64,000 nucleotides of DNA, taken from NCBI GenBank assembly GCA_902789735.1, contig CADAOZ010000004.1, forward strand, positions 62,001 through 126,000, given 5' to 3'. The number at the start of each line of letters is the position of its first letter. Positions within the stretch are counted from its first letter, which is position 1. This document shows positions 53,439-63,000 of the stretch, in pieces. Source of the DNA: an uncultured Lachnospiraceae bacterium. Its GTDB lineage: Bacteria; Bacillota; Clostridia; Lachnospirales; Lachnospiraceae. The position numbers and the translations under genes were made by a program. A model generated the notes under the pieces. That model had not been told where the DNA came from and searched no databases. It saw nothing but the letters and a program-made list of their open reading frames with translations.

Positions 53439-54116
53439 TTAATTCAAAGCAGCGGCCTTCATCTCTTCTATGATCTTGATTCCGGCTGATGTCCCCAGCC
53501 TTGTGGCTCCCGCGTCGATCATGGCTTTGGCCTGTTCCCAGCTTCGGATCCCGCCTGCCGCCTTGACCTGCACATCGGGACCGGCATACTGTTTCATAAG
53601 CCTTACATGTTCAGCTTTCGCGCCTGCCGTACCAAAACCTGTGCTTGTCTTGACAAAATCCGGCTTTACCCTGGAAGCGATCTTTGCCACCTCAATGATC
53701 TCCTCCTCCGTCAGATAACATGTCTCAAAGATGACCTTGACACAGATGCCGGCTTTTCTGCCGGCCGCCACCATCTGCCGCATTTCATCTTCAATATAGG
53801 CATAGTCATGCTCTCTTGCTTTACCCACATTCATGACATAGTCAAATTCCTGACATCCGTCCTGAATGGCATTCTCCGCTTCCGCGACCTTGCTGGCAAT
53901 GGTCATCTGGCCCAGGGGAAAACCGACCGCAGCCCCTGTCAGCACCCGGGAACCCTGCAGCATTTCCCTGCACATGGCGACCGGGTAGGTATTGATCGCG
54001 ACCGACTTGAAGCCGTATTCCACCGCTTCATCGCAGAGCTTCTGAAAATCCTCCCGGACCGCGAACGCTTTCAGATTTGTATGATCGACCATTGCCGCCA
54101 CTTCCTGAATTGTCAT
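53439..54116 (-). CDS. deoC: Deoxyribose-phosphate aldolase
   Basis: A 225-aa class I aldolase that splits 2-deoxyribose-5-phosphate into glyceraldehyde-3-phosphate and acetaldehyde, ending deoxynucleoside breakdown. Marks: MVDHTNLKAFA, VGFPLG, VKVIFETCYL (Schiff-base Lys), KTSTGFGTAGA and VKAAGGIRSWEQA. Normal length. It is a single gene; other deo genes are not nearby. Ribosome site AAAGGA. The leader carries five 15-bp repeats. Confidence 0.96.
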   Translation of the reverse strand: MTIQEVAAMVDHTNLKAFAVREDFQKLCDEAVEYGFKSVAINTYPVAMCREMLQGSRVLTGAAVGFPLGQMTIASKVAEAENAIQDGCQEFDYVMNVGKAREHDYAYIEDEMRQMVAAGRKAGICVKVIFETCYLTEEEIIEVAKIASRVKPDFVKTSTGFGTAGAKAEHVRLMKQYAGPDVQVKAAGGIRSWEQAKAMIDAGATRLGTSAGIKIIEEMKAAALN

Positions 54117-54126
54117 TATTGTTTTC

Positions 54127-54201
54127 CTTTCTATTTTTTAGCTTTCTGTTATTTGGCTTTCTATTATTTAGCTTTTTATTATTTGGTTTTCAACTATTTT
54201 A
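54127..54201 (-). repeat. 15-bp tandem repeats in the deoC leader
   Basis: Five imperfect copies of a 15-bp unit (plus-strand form CTTTCTATTATTTAG) lie 10-85 bp upstream of the deoC ATG, purine-rich on the coding strand. A TATAAT at 54284-54279 lies further upstream, so they are in the 5' leader. The remaining 54202-54549 has a weak hairpin (54313-54348) and no gene. Confidence 0.75.
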
Positions 54202-54549
54202 AATCAGATATTTCTGCAAAAATAGAAACTCTCTCTACATACGGCTGGTATCTTTCTGCCGGAAAAGTGTATGGCTCTATTATACTATTTTGATCATCAT
54301 TTGGCATATGACAAAAGCCCCCTTTACAGGCTAAATACGCCGGCTTTTATCAGCAATTTCCACATATATTTTTACTATTTTTTATTCTCTGTTCACATTT
54401 TTCACATTTTTCTGTGCTATGCTTTTTAAAGTCGGGTGAAATAGTAACAAAATCCCGTTTCAGTGAAACCGGTACCCCGCTCATTCGCAGCCTGCCGGTA
54501 CCGGCTCCTGACATAAGAACAGAACAGCTTCAGCATAAAAGGAGACAGC

Positions 54550-55173
54550 TTGAAAACTGACAGCATATACGGTGCATACAATGAGGTCCTGCCGCAGGTC
54601 ATGCGGACATTGACTGACAAGGTGATCCAGTTCAACTGGGAACGGGTACAGTCGACCGGACATCCCATTTACGAGCATTTCAACTACAGAGTCAAAAGTG
54701 AAGACAGCATGCGGGAAAAATGTACCCGGAGAGGCCTGCCGCAGACTCCCGAATCAGCTCTTCTGGAATTAAAGGATTCCATAGGCCTGCGGATCATCAC
54801 CAATTTCGTGGATGATATTTATAAGACCGCCGCATTTATCCGGGATCTTCCCAACGTCACTGTGATCACCGAGAAAGATTATATTAAAAATGTTAAGCCC
54901 AACGGTTACCGCAGTTATCATATGATCCTGCAGCTGGAAGCCCCCTATGAAGACATCATGGGCAATAATCCCGGCAAATGGTACGCCGAAGTCCAGCTGC
55001 GGACCATCGCCATGGATTCCTGGGCCGCCCTGGAGCATGAAATGAAATACAAGAAATCAATCGCCAACTCCCGTATGATCGAAAGCGAGCTCAAGCGGGT
55101 CGCCGATGAGCTTGCCTCCTGCGACGTTTCCATGCAGACCATCCGGGACCTGATCCGTGAAGATGAGAACTGA
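54550..55173 (+). CDS. Small alarmone synthetase (RelQ/YjbM-like)
   Basis: A 207-aa (p)ppGpp synthetase of the single-domain RelA/SpoT type. Seen: HFNYRVKSEDSMREKC, LKDSIGLRIITNF, KPNGYRSYHMIL and EVQLRTIAMDSWAALEHEM. These are the synthetase metal and nucleotide motifs; no hydrolase or regulatory domain is present. Start is TTG with GGAG upstream. The response regulator follows at 80 bp on the same strand, so stress signalling genes are grouped. Confidence 0.92.
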   Translation: MKTDSIYGAYNEVLPQVMRTLTDKVIQFNWERVQSTGHPIYEHFNYRVKSEDSMREKCTRRGLPQTPESALLELKDSIGLRIITNFVDDIYKTAAFIRDLPNVTVITEKDYIKNVKPNGYRSYHMILQLEAPYEDIMGNNPGKWYAEVQLRTIAMDSWAALEHEMKYKKSIANSRMIESELKRVADELASCDVSMQTIRDLIREDEN

Positions 55174-55253
55174 TGCAGTCAGGACGGACCGTCCTGCCGG
55201 ATTAATCCGCGGATCATAGAAAAATGCAGATACAGAAAGTGAGATTATAAAAT

Positions 55254-55922
55254 ATGAGAATCCTCCTTGCGGAAGATGAAAAAGAATTATCCCGTGCCCT
55301 GTGCGCGGTCCTGCAGCATCAGGGTTATGAAACAGACGCCGCCTACAACGGGGAGGCCGCCCTGGAGCTGGCCCTTTCCCGCTCCTATGACTGTATGGTC
55401 TTCGATATCATGATGCCGAAGCTTGACGGTGTAACCGCGGTCCGCAGGATCCGCGACAGCGGCATCGTTACGCCCGTTATCATGCTGACAGCCAAAGCTG
55501 AAGTCGATGACCGGGTGGAAGGACTGGACGCGGGGGCGGATGATTACCTGACCAAGCCCTTTGCCATGAAGGAGCTTCTGGCCCGTCTGCGCTCCATGAC
55601 CAGACGGTCCAAAGCATTTACACCGACCCGTCTGAGTCTGGGATCTGTGACCCTGAATACCGAAGAACAGGAGCTGATCGGTTCCAACTCCATCCGCCTT
55701 GCCAAAAAGGAAACCAAGCTGATGGAAACTCTGCTCCTCAATCCCGGCCGGGCTTTGTCTACCAGAGACCTGCTCACAAGGGTCTGGCCGGATGAGCCTG
55801 ACGCCGAGGACGGCCTGGTATGGATCTATATCTCCTATCTGCGCCAGAAACTGGCAGCCATCGGAGCGGATGTTGAGATCGTCGGTGAAAAGGGCCAGAG
55901 CTTTACCCTCCTGAAAAAGTAA
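55254..55922 (+). CDS. Response regulator, OmpR/PhoB family
   Basis: A 222-aa two-component regulator. Receiver domain with phospho-acceptor Asp51 in MVFDIMMPKLDG, MLTAKAEVDDR and LTKPFAMKEL, then a winged-helix DNA-binding domain (TPTRLSLGSVTLN, ETLLLNPGRALSTRDLL, WIYISYLRQKL). It lies 30 bp upstream of its histidine kinase. Targets are not evident; the downstream secreted orphan is a candidate. Confidence 0.96.
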   Translation: MRILLAEDEKELSRALCAVLQHQGYETDAAYNGEAALELALSRSYDCMVFDIMMPKLDGVTAVRRIRDSGIVTPVIMLTAKAEVDDRVEGLDAGADDYLTKPFAMKELLARLRSMTRRSKAFTPTRLSLGSVTLNTEEQELIGSNSIRLAKKETKLMETLLLNPGRALSTRDLLTRVWPDEPDAEDGLVWIYISYLRQKLAAIGADVEIVGEKGQSFTLLKK

Positions 55923-55952
55923 GATTCTCTGTTCCAGAAGGTAGAAATATAT

Positions 55953-57260
55953 ATGTCTGTACAAGCACTGCAGCGGAAATTCATATTGATCTCCTCGGCC
56001 GCCATTCTGATCGTAATGGGCGTCATCCTGATCCTGTTGAACGGTTATAACTACCGGAAAACGTATCAGAATATTTACGTGACGCTTGCCTTTATAGCGG
56101 AATCCGGCGGAGAAATAGCTTCCACAGATGACGAAACAGAAAATCATGAAGATTACGAAGCGCAGGATGCCTCCCTGGCCGCTACAGACGTGGCCATCGA
56201 TCCTTCCTCCCATTTCAACAATTTCGATATGACTGTGGAAACCCCTTATCAGCTCCGCTATTTCAGTATGCTGCTGAATGAAAACGGGACTGTGGACCGC
56301 AAGAATCTGAAACATATCCATGCTGTTTCAGAGGAGGAAGCCGAGCAGTACGCCCATATCCTGTTCCAGGCGCCCGGTTCCCGGGGAGCCTTCAATCATG
56401 ACGATATCATCTACTGCTGGAACCGCACACTGAATGAGGATGGCACCTGTCTGATCTGTGTCCTGGATTGTACAACGGAGCTCGAAAGTGCCAGGCGGCT
56501 GCTTTACCGTTCCTGTACATACGGCATTTTCTGCCTGCTCTTCTTTGTGCTCGTGGTCGCCCTTTTGTCAAGAAGGGCCCTTTATCCCATGATCCGGAAT
56601 ATGGAGACCCAGAAACAGTTCATTACTAACGCCGGTCATGAACTGAAAACGCCTCTGGCCATCATCCAGGCTGACAATGAAGTACTGGAGATGATCAATG
56701 GCGAAACGGAATGGTCCCGGAGCATCTCCAACCAGGTCAGCCGCATGACGATCCTGATCAACAACCTCATCACCATCGCGAGAGCGGAGGAACAGAGCAA
56801 TATAGAACTGACGGACACCGACCTGTCAGCCCTGGCCGCAGAGACGGTGGAGAGTTTTCAGCCGGTCATTGATCAGAAAGGCCTGACACTGGAGTCCGGT
56901 ATCAACGAGAACATTCATGGCAGGACAAGAAAAGAAAGCTACCGGGAGATCATAAACATTCTTCTGGACAATGCAGTCAAATATTGTGATGAACAGGGCC
57001 TGATCCGGGTCAGCCTGGCGTCCAGAGCCATGGGACGCGGTTCCGTCCTGACCATCTCCAACACTTATAAAGAAGGGAAAGAAGTGGATTATACCCGCTT
57101 TTTTGACCGCTTCTACAGGAAAGATTCCTCCCATAACTCCGCCAGGGGCGGTTATGGCATCGGCCTGTCCATGGCAGAGACCCTGGTCGGCCAGAGTAAA
57201 GGAAAAATCAGCGTCTCCTGGAAAAATGACATGATCGCTTTTACCGTTGTACTGCCCTGA
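55953..57260 (+). CDS. Sensor histidine kinase
   Basis: A 435-aa membrane kinase. First membrane helix near residues 11-31, an outer sensor region (about 35-180), second helix near 180-200, dimerisation and phospho-acceptor His in NAGHELKTPLAIIQ, and an ATPase domain with NILLDNAVKY and GGYGIGLSMAETL. There is no HAMP or PAS motif I can see. Pairs with the regulator upstream. The sensed signal is unknown. Confidence 0.95.
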   Translation: MSVQALQRKFILISSAAILIVMGVILILLNGYNYRKTYQNIYVTLAFIAESGGEIASTDDETENHEDYEAQDASLAATDVAIDPSSHFNNFDMTVETPYQLRYFSMLLNENGTVDRKNLKHIHAVSEEEAEQYAHILFQAPGSRGAFNHDDIIYCWNRTLNEDGTCLICVLDCTTELESARRLLYRSCTYGIFCLLFFVLVVALLSRRALYPMIRNMETQKQFITNAGHELKTPLAIIQADNEVLEMINGETEWSRSISNQVSRMTILINNLITIARAEEQSNIELTDTDLSALAAETVESFQPVIDQKGLTLESGINENIHGRTRKESYREIINILLDNAVKYCDEQGLIRVSLASRAMGRGSVLTISNTYKEGKEVDYTRFFDRFYRKDSSHNSARGGYGIGLSMAETLVGQSKGKISVSWKNDMIAFTVVLP

Positions 57261-57344
57261 CAACAGGGGCTGTATGACACAGGAAAGGGTCTGCAGAATC
57301 CTCAGTTAACATATATAGCGAAAAAATATTATCAGATTACTTGC

Positions 57345-57350
57345 TATAAT
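57345..57350 (+). promoter_or_regulatory. Extended -10 of the secreted orphan gene
   Basis: TGCTATAAT: TATAAT with a TGn extension, about 93 bp upstream of the ATG at 57443. It supports separate transcription from the sensor kinase gene. Confidence 0.5.
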
Positions 57351-57442
57351 AATTGCAAATATAGTAAATATTCGTTAATCTATTTTATGTTAACAGATTG
57401 AAAGGCTGTTACAGATGGATTGATCCAGCAGGAGGTACAGAC

Positions 57443-58075
57443 ATGCGTAAATTATCCCGATTTATGATATTTTTACTGTTTGCGTCTCTGCTTATGGCCG
57501 GATCCGGCAGTCTGGCCCCCGATGATGCCGACGCCGCAGATGCTTACTACACCGTCAATGTGGATGCCCGAAGGGAGCATATCAAGAGCCGCTACGAAGA
57601 GATCAACAGCAATATCGGCAGATACAAGAAGATCAAGGGCTATCCTTCCTACATTGAGCAGAACGGCGGTCTTTCATCCGATTATGACAGAGACAATGTA
57701 ACAAGCTGGGTAGATAATAACGGGGTCCTGGTCAAGAGCATTGTGAAGGTGCCCGGCAGGGATCTGACCGTAGAAGTTTATCACGAAAGACTGTGCAAGA
57801 CCGGCTTGACCAAGAACAGCGCGTACCTGGAAGATACCGTGATTTATGTTTTCGCTTATGACAATAACGGAAACGAACACCGGATCTATTTTGACAACGG
57901 TTCCTATCGCATTATCCGCTACATAGATAACCATAAAAACAAGCACGATTTCCCGGAGGGTCTGAATTACAGGGAATATACGGCGGAATACAATGAAAGC
58001 AGCGACTACGTCGCAGAGCAGATCATTACAGCAGTCTTCCCCGGCTGGCAGACCGATTATGAGGACGAAGGGTAA
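57443..58075 (+). CDS. Secreted protein of unknown function
   Basis: A 210-aa exported protein. Signal peptide MRKLSRFMIFLLFASLLMAG, then ADAADAYYT as a likely cleavage site. The mature part is charged and Tyr-rich (SRYEEINSNIGRYKKIKGY, DNNGVLVKSIVKVPG, VYVFAYDNNGNEHRIYFDNG), probably a small beta fold; no Cys pairs or catalytic motif stand out. I use the ATG at 57443, with AGGAGG 7 nt upstream. Position after the two-component system hints at regulation by it. Confidence 0.8.
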   Translation: MRKLSRFMIFLLFASLLMAGSGSLAPDDADAADAYYTVNVDARREHIKSRYEEINSNIGRYKKIKGYPSYIEQNGGLSSDYDRDNVTSWVDNNGVLVKSIVKVPGRDLTVEVYHERLCKTGLTKNSAYLEDTVIYVFAYDNNGNEHRIYFDNGSYRIIRYIDNHKNKHDFPEGLNYREYTAEYNESSDYVAEQIITAVFPGWQTDYEDEG

Positions 58076-58105
58076 GAGGCTGCGCTGCAGCGAACAGGAC
58101 ATAAT

Positions 58106-58168
58106 AAAAGCAACTGACCGGAACAGCTTACTGGTTTTTAAGTAAGCTGCCGGAACAGTTGCTTTTTT
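58106..58168. terminator. Long bidirectional hairpin terminator
   Basis: Stem AAAAGCAACTG/CAGTTGCTTTTTT with inner GCTTACT/AGTAAGC helices, between the secreted orphan (+) and the solute-binding lipoprotein (-). Confidence 0.85.
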
Positions 58169-58173
58169 CATTA

Positions 58174-59694
58174 TTATTCTGCTTCCAGCTTGTAATTCAT
58201 GACCCCGGCCAGCTGCAGACAGTATTCCTCCATCTTGTCAGGATCATTCCAGGCTTTCTTCATATAGGTTCCGACAAACGGAAGCCACGCCTCTGTATTC
58301 ATGGAGCATGGAATATCGACGATCCTGTTCTTTACTGCCTGTCCTGTTTTTGCAGAGGAATCCGTATCTCCTGCTGTCTCATCCGGGTGAAGCAGCCCTA
58401 TGTAAGCTTCCCGGATCGCAAAGGGATACTTTTTTATGTCAATCGACTTCACGGCAGCAGGATCGATCGGAATGGAAAAATCGCTGTCCGGGCCGGAAAT
58501 CCTGTCATAGCAGTAAAGCAGTTCCATAAAATGCCAGTAGTCTTCCGCCCGTTCGCACCCGCTGGCGATAGAATAGCCGCTGATGGTTCTGACGCCTCCT
58601 CTGGTCTTCTCTTCTGCCGCATAAGGCAGGATCGTACAATCCAGGTTTTCCAGGGCATATTCGTTTTCCATCAAATCATAGACCTGCCATGAGCCCAGTA
58701 TAGCCATTGCAGTCTTTCCGCTGCAGAACAGGGACATCTGATCATTCTGTTCCATTACCTGGACAGGCGGCATTCCCCTGCGGATCAGGTCCGCTGTCAG
58801 CTGCATGGCTTTGAGGGTCTCTTCCTGGTCGAATCCGGACCGGGTACTGTCCTCACTGATCACATTGCCGTTATACGCTGTGATAATGTTGTAATATCCC
58901 TCTTCTGTTTCATTATAGGACAGTGAAATACCGTATTTTTCATTCTCCGGATCGTTCAGAGCCGCCGCCGCGTCGGCGACGTCTTCCCATGTCCATGTCT
59001 CGTCCGGATATGCCATTCCTTTTTCATCAAAGAGCTTTTTGTTATACCAAAGCGCTGAACAGCTCATGGAGGGATTGATCCCGTACAGCTTATCATCTCT
59101 TACAAAAGTGGAGAGCGGCTCTCTGTTCACCGACTCAGGCTTCAGATACAGACTGTTCTGCGTCAGCAGATCATCCAGCGCCATGAGGTCTCCCTGGTCA
59201 ATATATTTATTGGCAAAATAGGGATGGATACGTACTATGCCCGGATCCCTGCCGTTTTCGAAGCTGTCGTCCAGCATCTTCTTATAATCATCCCAGCTGT
59301 AAAGCTCCAGATTTACATGGATCCCTGTATATTTCTCATATATCTCACAGCATCTGTCAAAAGATTTCGAAGGCGTTACGTTCCATCTGCGGACCGTAAT
59401 CGGCTCTGTGGATACAGGCACATAATCTTTGAGCCAGTCAAAGGATTCTTTACGGACGGCGCCCGCTCCCGACGTATCGTTTTCGGCCGTACCTTCTTCT
59501 GAAAGATCCGTACTATCGCTGTCTTCCTCCTGTTCCTCCTCCGGCGCACCGTTTTCCGCTTCCGACTGACTGGTGTCCGCAGGCAGGTCATCACCGGAGT
59601 CGATTCTGGGAATTGGAACCCTGGCGCAGCCTGACGCCAACAACGAACAGGCCAGCAGTATTGTGATCACATATCTGGTAATTTCTTTTTTCAT
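58174..59694 (-). CDS. Extracellular solute-binding lipoprotein, GH13-linked
   Basis: A 506-aa lipoprotein. Signal peptide with lipobox LLASGC, then a long acidic Ser/Glu linker, then a family 1-like binding fold: WDDYKKMLDDSF, RIHPYFANKYI, SALWYNKKLFDE, WTWEDVADAAA, TAMAILGSW. It is a close paralog of the protein at 14419-16077 but lacks that protein's C-terminal extension. I use the ATG at 59694. It ends a run of three minus-strand genes after GT4 and GH13, so a glucan or oligosaccharide ligand is likely (inference). No permease is next to it. Confidence 0.86.
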   Translation of the reverse strand: MKKEITRYVITILLACSLLASGCARVPIPRIDSGDDLPADTSQSEAENGAPEEEQEEDSDSTDLSEEGTAENDTSGAGAVRKESFDWLKDYVPVSTEPITVRRWNVTPSKSFDRCCEIYEKYTGIHVNLELYSWDDYKKMLDDSFENGRDPGIVRIHPYFANKYIDQGDLMALDDLLTQNSLYLKPESVNREPLSTFVRDDKLYGINPSMSCSALWYNKKLFDEKGMAYPDETWTWEDVADAAAALNDPENEKYGISLSYNETEEGYYNIITAYNGNVISEDSTRSGFDQEETLKAMQLTADLIRRGMPPVQVMEQNDQMSLFCSGKTAMAILGSWQVYDLMENEYALENLDCTILPYAAEEKTRGGVRTISGYSIASGCERAEDYWHFMELLYCYDRISGPDSDFSIPIDPAAVKSIDIKKYPFAIREAYIGLLHPDETAGDTDSSAKTGQAVKNRIVDIPCSMNTEAWLPFVGTYMKKAWNDPDKMEEYCLQLAGVMNYKLEAE

Positions 59695-59757
59695 TCGTTT
59701 TTTTCTCCTGATAACGAAGATATGCCTGCCCGGTAACACGCGCAGGCCCGGGTTCCA

Positions 59758-61452
59758 TTACTGGTTCAAAGCCGGATCCATTCGATAGATTCTGGTCTCG
59801 TAAGGGCGCAGATACAAAGTCCCTTTCTGCTCCGTTCCCCCGCACTTCCTGTAGTTGGCAAGGACCAGTTTCCTGTTTCCGCCGGCCCAGTCTTTCGGCA
59901 GCCCGGCTTTGGTATCGTGCTCGGAAAAAGCACAAATGATCAGATAACGGTCTCCTTTATAGGATCTCTCATAAATGAAATGCCTGCGGTCCCGGTGAAA
60001 GTATTCTTTATAATCCCCAAAGATCAGAGTGTCCGACCCTTTCCGCAGGGCCAGGCAGGCTCTGTAGAAATTCAGGATACTGTCCGGATCCTGTTCCTCT
60101 GCCCGGGCGTTGACCGTTTTATAGTTGGGATTGACCCGGAACCAGGGTTTTACCGTGGAGAAACCGGCGTATTTTTCATCCGTCCACTGGACCGGCGTCC
60201 GGGCTGAATCCCTGCTGGATACATGAATCCGGCGCATGCGGATTCTTTCAGGCTCCATGGTAAAGTAGGAGTGATAGGCATTTTTGGACGCCACATCCAG
60301 GTACTGGTCTATATGGCGGAAACGGATGTTGGTCATGCCGATCTCCTGCCCCTGATAGATGAAAGGGCAGCCCTGCTGAAAGATATAGGAAGCAGCCAGG
60401 CAGGTCCCGGATTCCCTGCGGAATTTCTCACTGCCGTAGCGGCTGATGACTCTGGGATGGTCATGGTTCTCCAGGTACAGGGCGTTCCAGGCTTTGCCGG
60501 AAAGGGCGTACTGCCATTTACTGAAGGCCCCTTTGAGCTTGCGCAGGCTGAAAGGGTGCCAGACATATTCTGTCAGGAAGCAGTCCGCGAACGTCGTATC
60601 GAACTGGATCATCATATCCAGGACCCGCTCGTCCCCATTCATATAGGTCAGGGCTGTTTCGACAGGCGTCATAGGCGCTTCTCCGATCTGGATGGCGTCA
60701 TATTCCCTGGCGACCTGACGGAATTCCCGCAGGTACTTCATCAGGTTGGGCCCGTCCTTATAATGGCGCAGGCCGTTGATCCTGGGCAGCCAGGGATAGC
60801 CGTCCGGCAGCTCCGGATTCTTGGAAATATAGGTGATCACATCCTCCCGGAAGCCGTCCACGCCCATATCCAGCCAGAAGCGCATGATCTCTTTGACTTC
60901 CTCCCTGACTTTGGGATTGTCCATGTTCAGGTCGGGCTGTCTTTTGGTAAATAAATGCAGATAGTACTGGTCCCTCTGCTCGTTGTATTCCCAGGCCCTG
61001 CCCTCGAACTGGCTGAACCAGTTGTTGGGAGGTACCCGTCTGCCTTTTATATATTTGGGGTCCCGCCAGATATAGTAATCGCTGTAGGGATTGTCCTTAC
61101 CTTTACAGCTCTCCCTGAACCAGATATGTTCATCCGAAGTATGGTTGATGACCAGATCCATCAGCACATCCATGCCCAGTTCGTGAGCCCTGTCCAGGAC
61201 TTTCCGGAACTGATCCAGATCGCCGTAATCGGGGTGGATATTGCGGTAATCGGCTATATCATAGCCGTAATCCGCGTTGGGGGAGGGATAGATCGGGCTG
61301 AACCAGATGGCGTCCACGCCCAGATCCCTTAAATATTCCAGTTTGTCATATACACCGTAGAGATCTCCGATCCCGTCTCCGTTGCCGTCCGCGAAACTGC
61401 GGATCCAGATCTGATAAAAGGACATCCTGCGGAAATCTTTGTGATTCTTCAT
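59758..61452 (-). CDS. Alpha-glucosidase / oligo-1,6-glucosidase (GH13)
   Basis: A 564-aa GH13 subfamily 31-type enzyme. It has FYQIWIRSFADGNGDGIGDL, DYGYDIADYRNI, nucleophile Asp in GFREDVITY, acid Glu in IGEAPM and third Asp in LENHDHPR. The QqxxGxxN-type signature is QEIGMTN. No signal peptide; cytoplasmic. It cleaves isomaltose, dextran ends or alpha-1,4 oligosaccharides; the precise bond is not read from sequence. It is 99 bp after the GT4 gene and 63 bp before the lipoprotein gene. Confidence 0.95.
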   Translation of the reverse strand: MKNHKDFRRMSFYQIWIRSFADGNGDGIGDLYGVYDKLEYLRDLGVDAIWFSPIYPSPNADYGYDIADYRNIHPDYGDLDQFRKVLDRAHELGMDVLMDLVINHTSDEHIWFRESCKGKDNPYSDYYIWRDPKYIKGRRVPPNNWFSQFEGRAWEYNEQRDQYYLHLFTKRQPDLNMDNPKVREEVKEIMRFWLDMGVDGFREDVITYISKNPELPDGYPWLPRINGLRHYKDGPNLMKYLREFRQVAREYDAIQIGEAPMTPVETALTYMNGDERVLDMMIQFDTTFADCFLTEYVWHPFSLRKLKGAFSKWQYALSGKAWNALYLENHDHPRVISRYGSEKFRRESGTCLAASYIFQQGCPFIYQGQEIGMTNIRFRHIDQYLDVASKNAYHSYFTMEPERIRMRRIHVSSRDSARTPVQWTDEKYAGFSTVKPWFRVNPNYKTVNARAEEQDPDSILNFYRACLALRKGSDTLIFGDYKEYFHRDRRHFIYERSYKGDRYLIICAFSEHDTKAGLPKDWAGGNRKLVLANYRKCGGTEQKGTLYLRPYETRIYRMDPALNQ

Positions 61453-61551
61453 GTATCCAAGTGGTAAATCTGTATCTTCTGTTTACTGAGGCCTTCTGTG
61501 AAACGGAATCCTGTATCCGGAATCCGGTTCTTATCAGGCTTTCACTGCGTC

Positions 61552-63000
61552 TTAATCCCTGAAAAGCTTATCTATGTTCTGAAGGAATTTCTCTTTGTTC
61601 TTTTTGGAGTCATAGGCGATCTCATCACCGATACTGGACAGGAGGGCGGCGAAGTTGGATGTATTCTCCTGAATATTGTCCATCATGCCCAGGGCCGTAT
61701 CCTTAAAATCATTGAAGATTTCATGGCGGATCTGTCGGCTTATGGCCTGTTCCTCCATGTTCCTGGCCGTAGCGGATACCATCACGTCCGTAAGGTCCCT
61801 GTGCCTGTTGTTATAGGCGCCCCGTTTATACTGCTCCATGACATACTGATAACGGTCATAGGCCACCGCGACCGCGTCTCTCCAGTTCATATAGATCTCA
61901 TCCATGGCATGCTGGCCCACTTCGTGGATATGATCCAGATCTTTGACCGCCTCCTTCAGGAAATCCGCCATGGCATCCACGCTCTCTTCAATCTTGAAGC
62001 CATTCCTGCCGTCCGTAACATCCTCCGCGGCGCAGGAGCCTTCGATCAGCACGCTGGCCAGTCCGCAGGCAGCCGCTTCCCGGACGACCAGTCCGTTGGT
62101 ATCAAAGGTAGACGGGAAAATGAACAGGTCTGCCCTGGTATTCCAGGCGCGCAGTACATCTCTGTCATAGATCGCTCCCGTAAAAATGCACTTGCCGGGA
62201 ATATCATTATCATCCATAAAGCCATAACCGGCAGCTTTCTCCTTCAGCATCTCCATATCAGGTCCCTTGCCGATGAAGACCATGCGGAAATCCTGTCCCG
62301 CGTCCGAGAGCTTCTTGAGAGCATCCAGGATCATGGGGACATTCTTATAGGTGATCAGACGGCCGACATACAGGAACATGGGAATCCCTTCCGGCAGGTC
62401 ATATCCGCTGACAGCCTGCGCGACCTGTTCCGCGGATACCCGTCCCTTTTCAAAGTCAACGCCGTTATGCATGACGTGATAGTCACCCTGATAGCCGATG
62501 GCTTTGAGGCTTTCACCAGCCCCCCGGCTCACGACCCATACATCATCACAGCATTCGATGTTGCCGACCATGGCACTGATGATATGGTCCGCCATGGGTT
62601 TGAATTTGAAGATCCTGCGCATGTCAATATCGTATTTGGTATGGTAGGTAAATACGATCGGCACATCGACCCTGTCCCGGATCAGCCTGGCAATGATGTT
62701 GGCTGTGGCAGGACAGTGGGAATGGACCAGATCCGGCCTGAAATCGACCAGCCTGGAAACAGCTTTCTCATCAAAGGGATTTCCTGTCCGGTAGCCGTTG
62801 GCTACATTGGCCGTGGAAAAGCTTTCATACGCGACCACGTCATAAGGATACTGGCTGTAATCACCGCCGGGATAACGGGGCGTTCCCACGATGACCTGGC
62901 TGTTAAAATCCTCGATCAGGTATTTGGCGTAATTAATAACTACATTGGCAGTCCCATCCAGAACCGGAGGGAATGATTCATTCAAAAGACAAACTCTCAT
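61552..63000 (-). CDS. Glycosyltransferase family 4 protein
   Basis: A 482-aa GT-B transferase. N-terminal domain opens with LLNESFPPVLDGTANVVINY, then HSHCPATANI and YHTKYDIDM. The C-terminal domain holds FLYVGRLITYKN and FPSTFDTNGLVVREAAACG (the EX7E-type site). It resembles diacylglycerol glucosyltransferases that build glycolipids for lipoteichoic acid. The last about 90 residues are an extra helical tail (RHEIFNDFKDTALGMMDNI). Ribosome site AGGAG. First of three linked genes; the upstream region has two 12-bp repeats ATTTCATTTTCC (63043-63054, 63070-63081). Confidence 0.9.
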   Translation of the reverse strand: MRVCLLNESFPPVLDGTANVVINYAKYLIEDFNSQVIVGTPRYPGGDYSQYPYDVVAYESFSTANVANGYRTGNPFDEKAVSRLVDFRPDLVHSHCPATANIIARLIRDRVDVPIVFTYHTKYDIDMRRIFKFKPMADHIISAMVGNIECCDDVWVVSRGAGESLKAIGYQGDYHVMHNGVDFEKGRVSAEQVAQAVSGYDLPEGIPMFLYVGRLITYKNVPMILDALKKLSDAGQDFRMVFIGKGPDMEMLKEKAAGYGFMDDNDIPGKCIFTGAIYDRDVLRAWNTRADLFIFPSTFDTNGLVVREAAACGLASVLIEGSCAAEDVTDGRNGFKIEESVDAMADFLKEAVKDLDHIHEVGQHAMDEIYMNWRDAVAVAYDRYQYVMEQYKRGAYNNRHRDLTDVMVSATARNMEEQAISRQIRHEIFNDFKDTALGMMDNIQENTSNFAALLSSIGDEIAYDSKKNKEKFLQNIDKLFRD

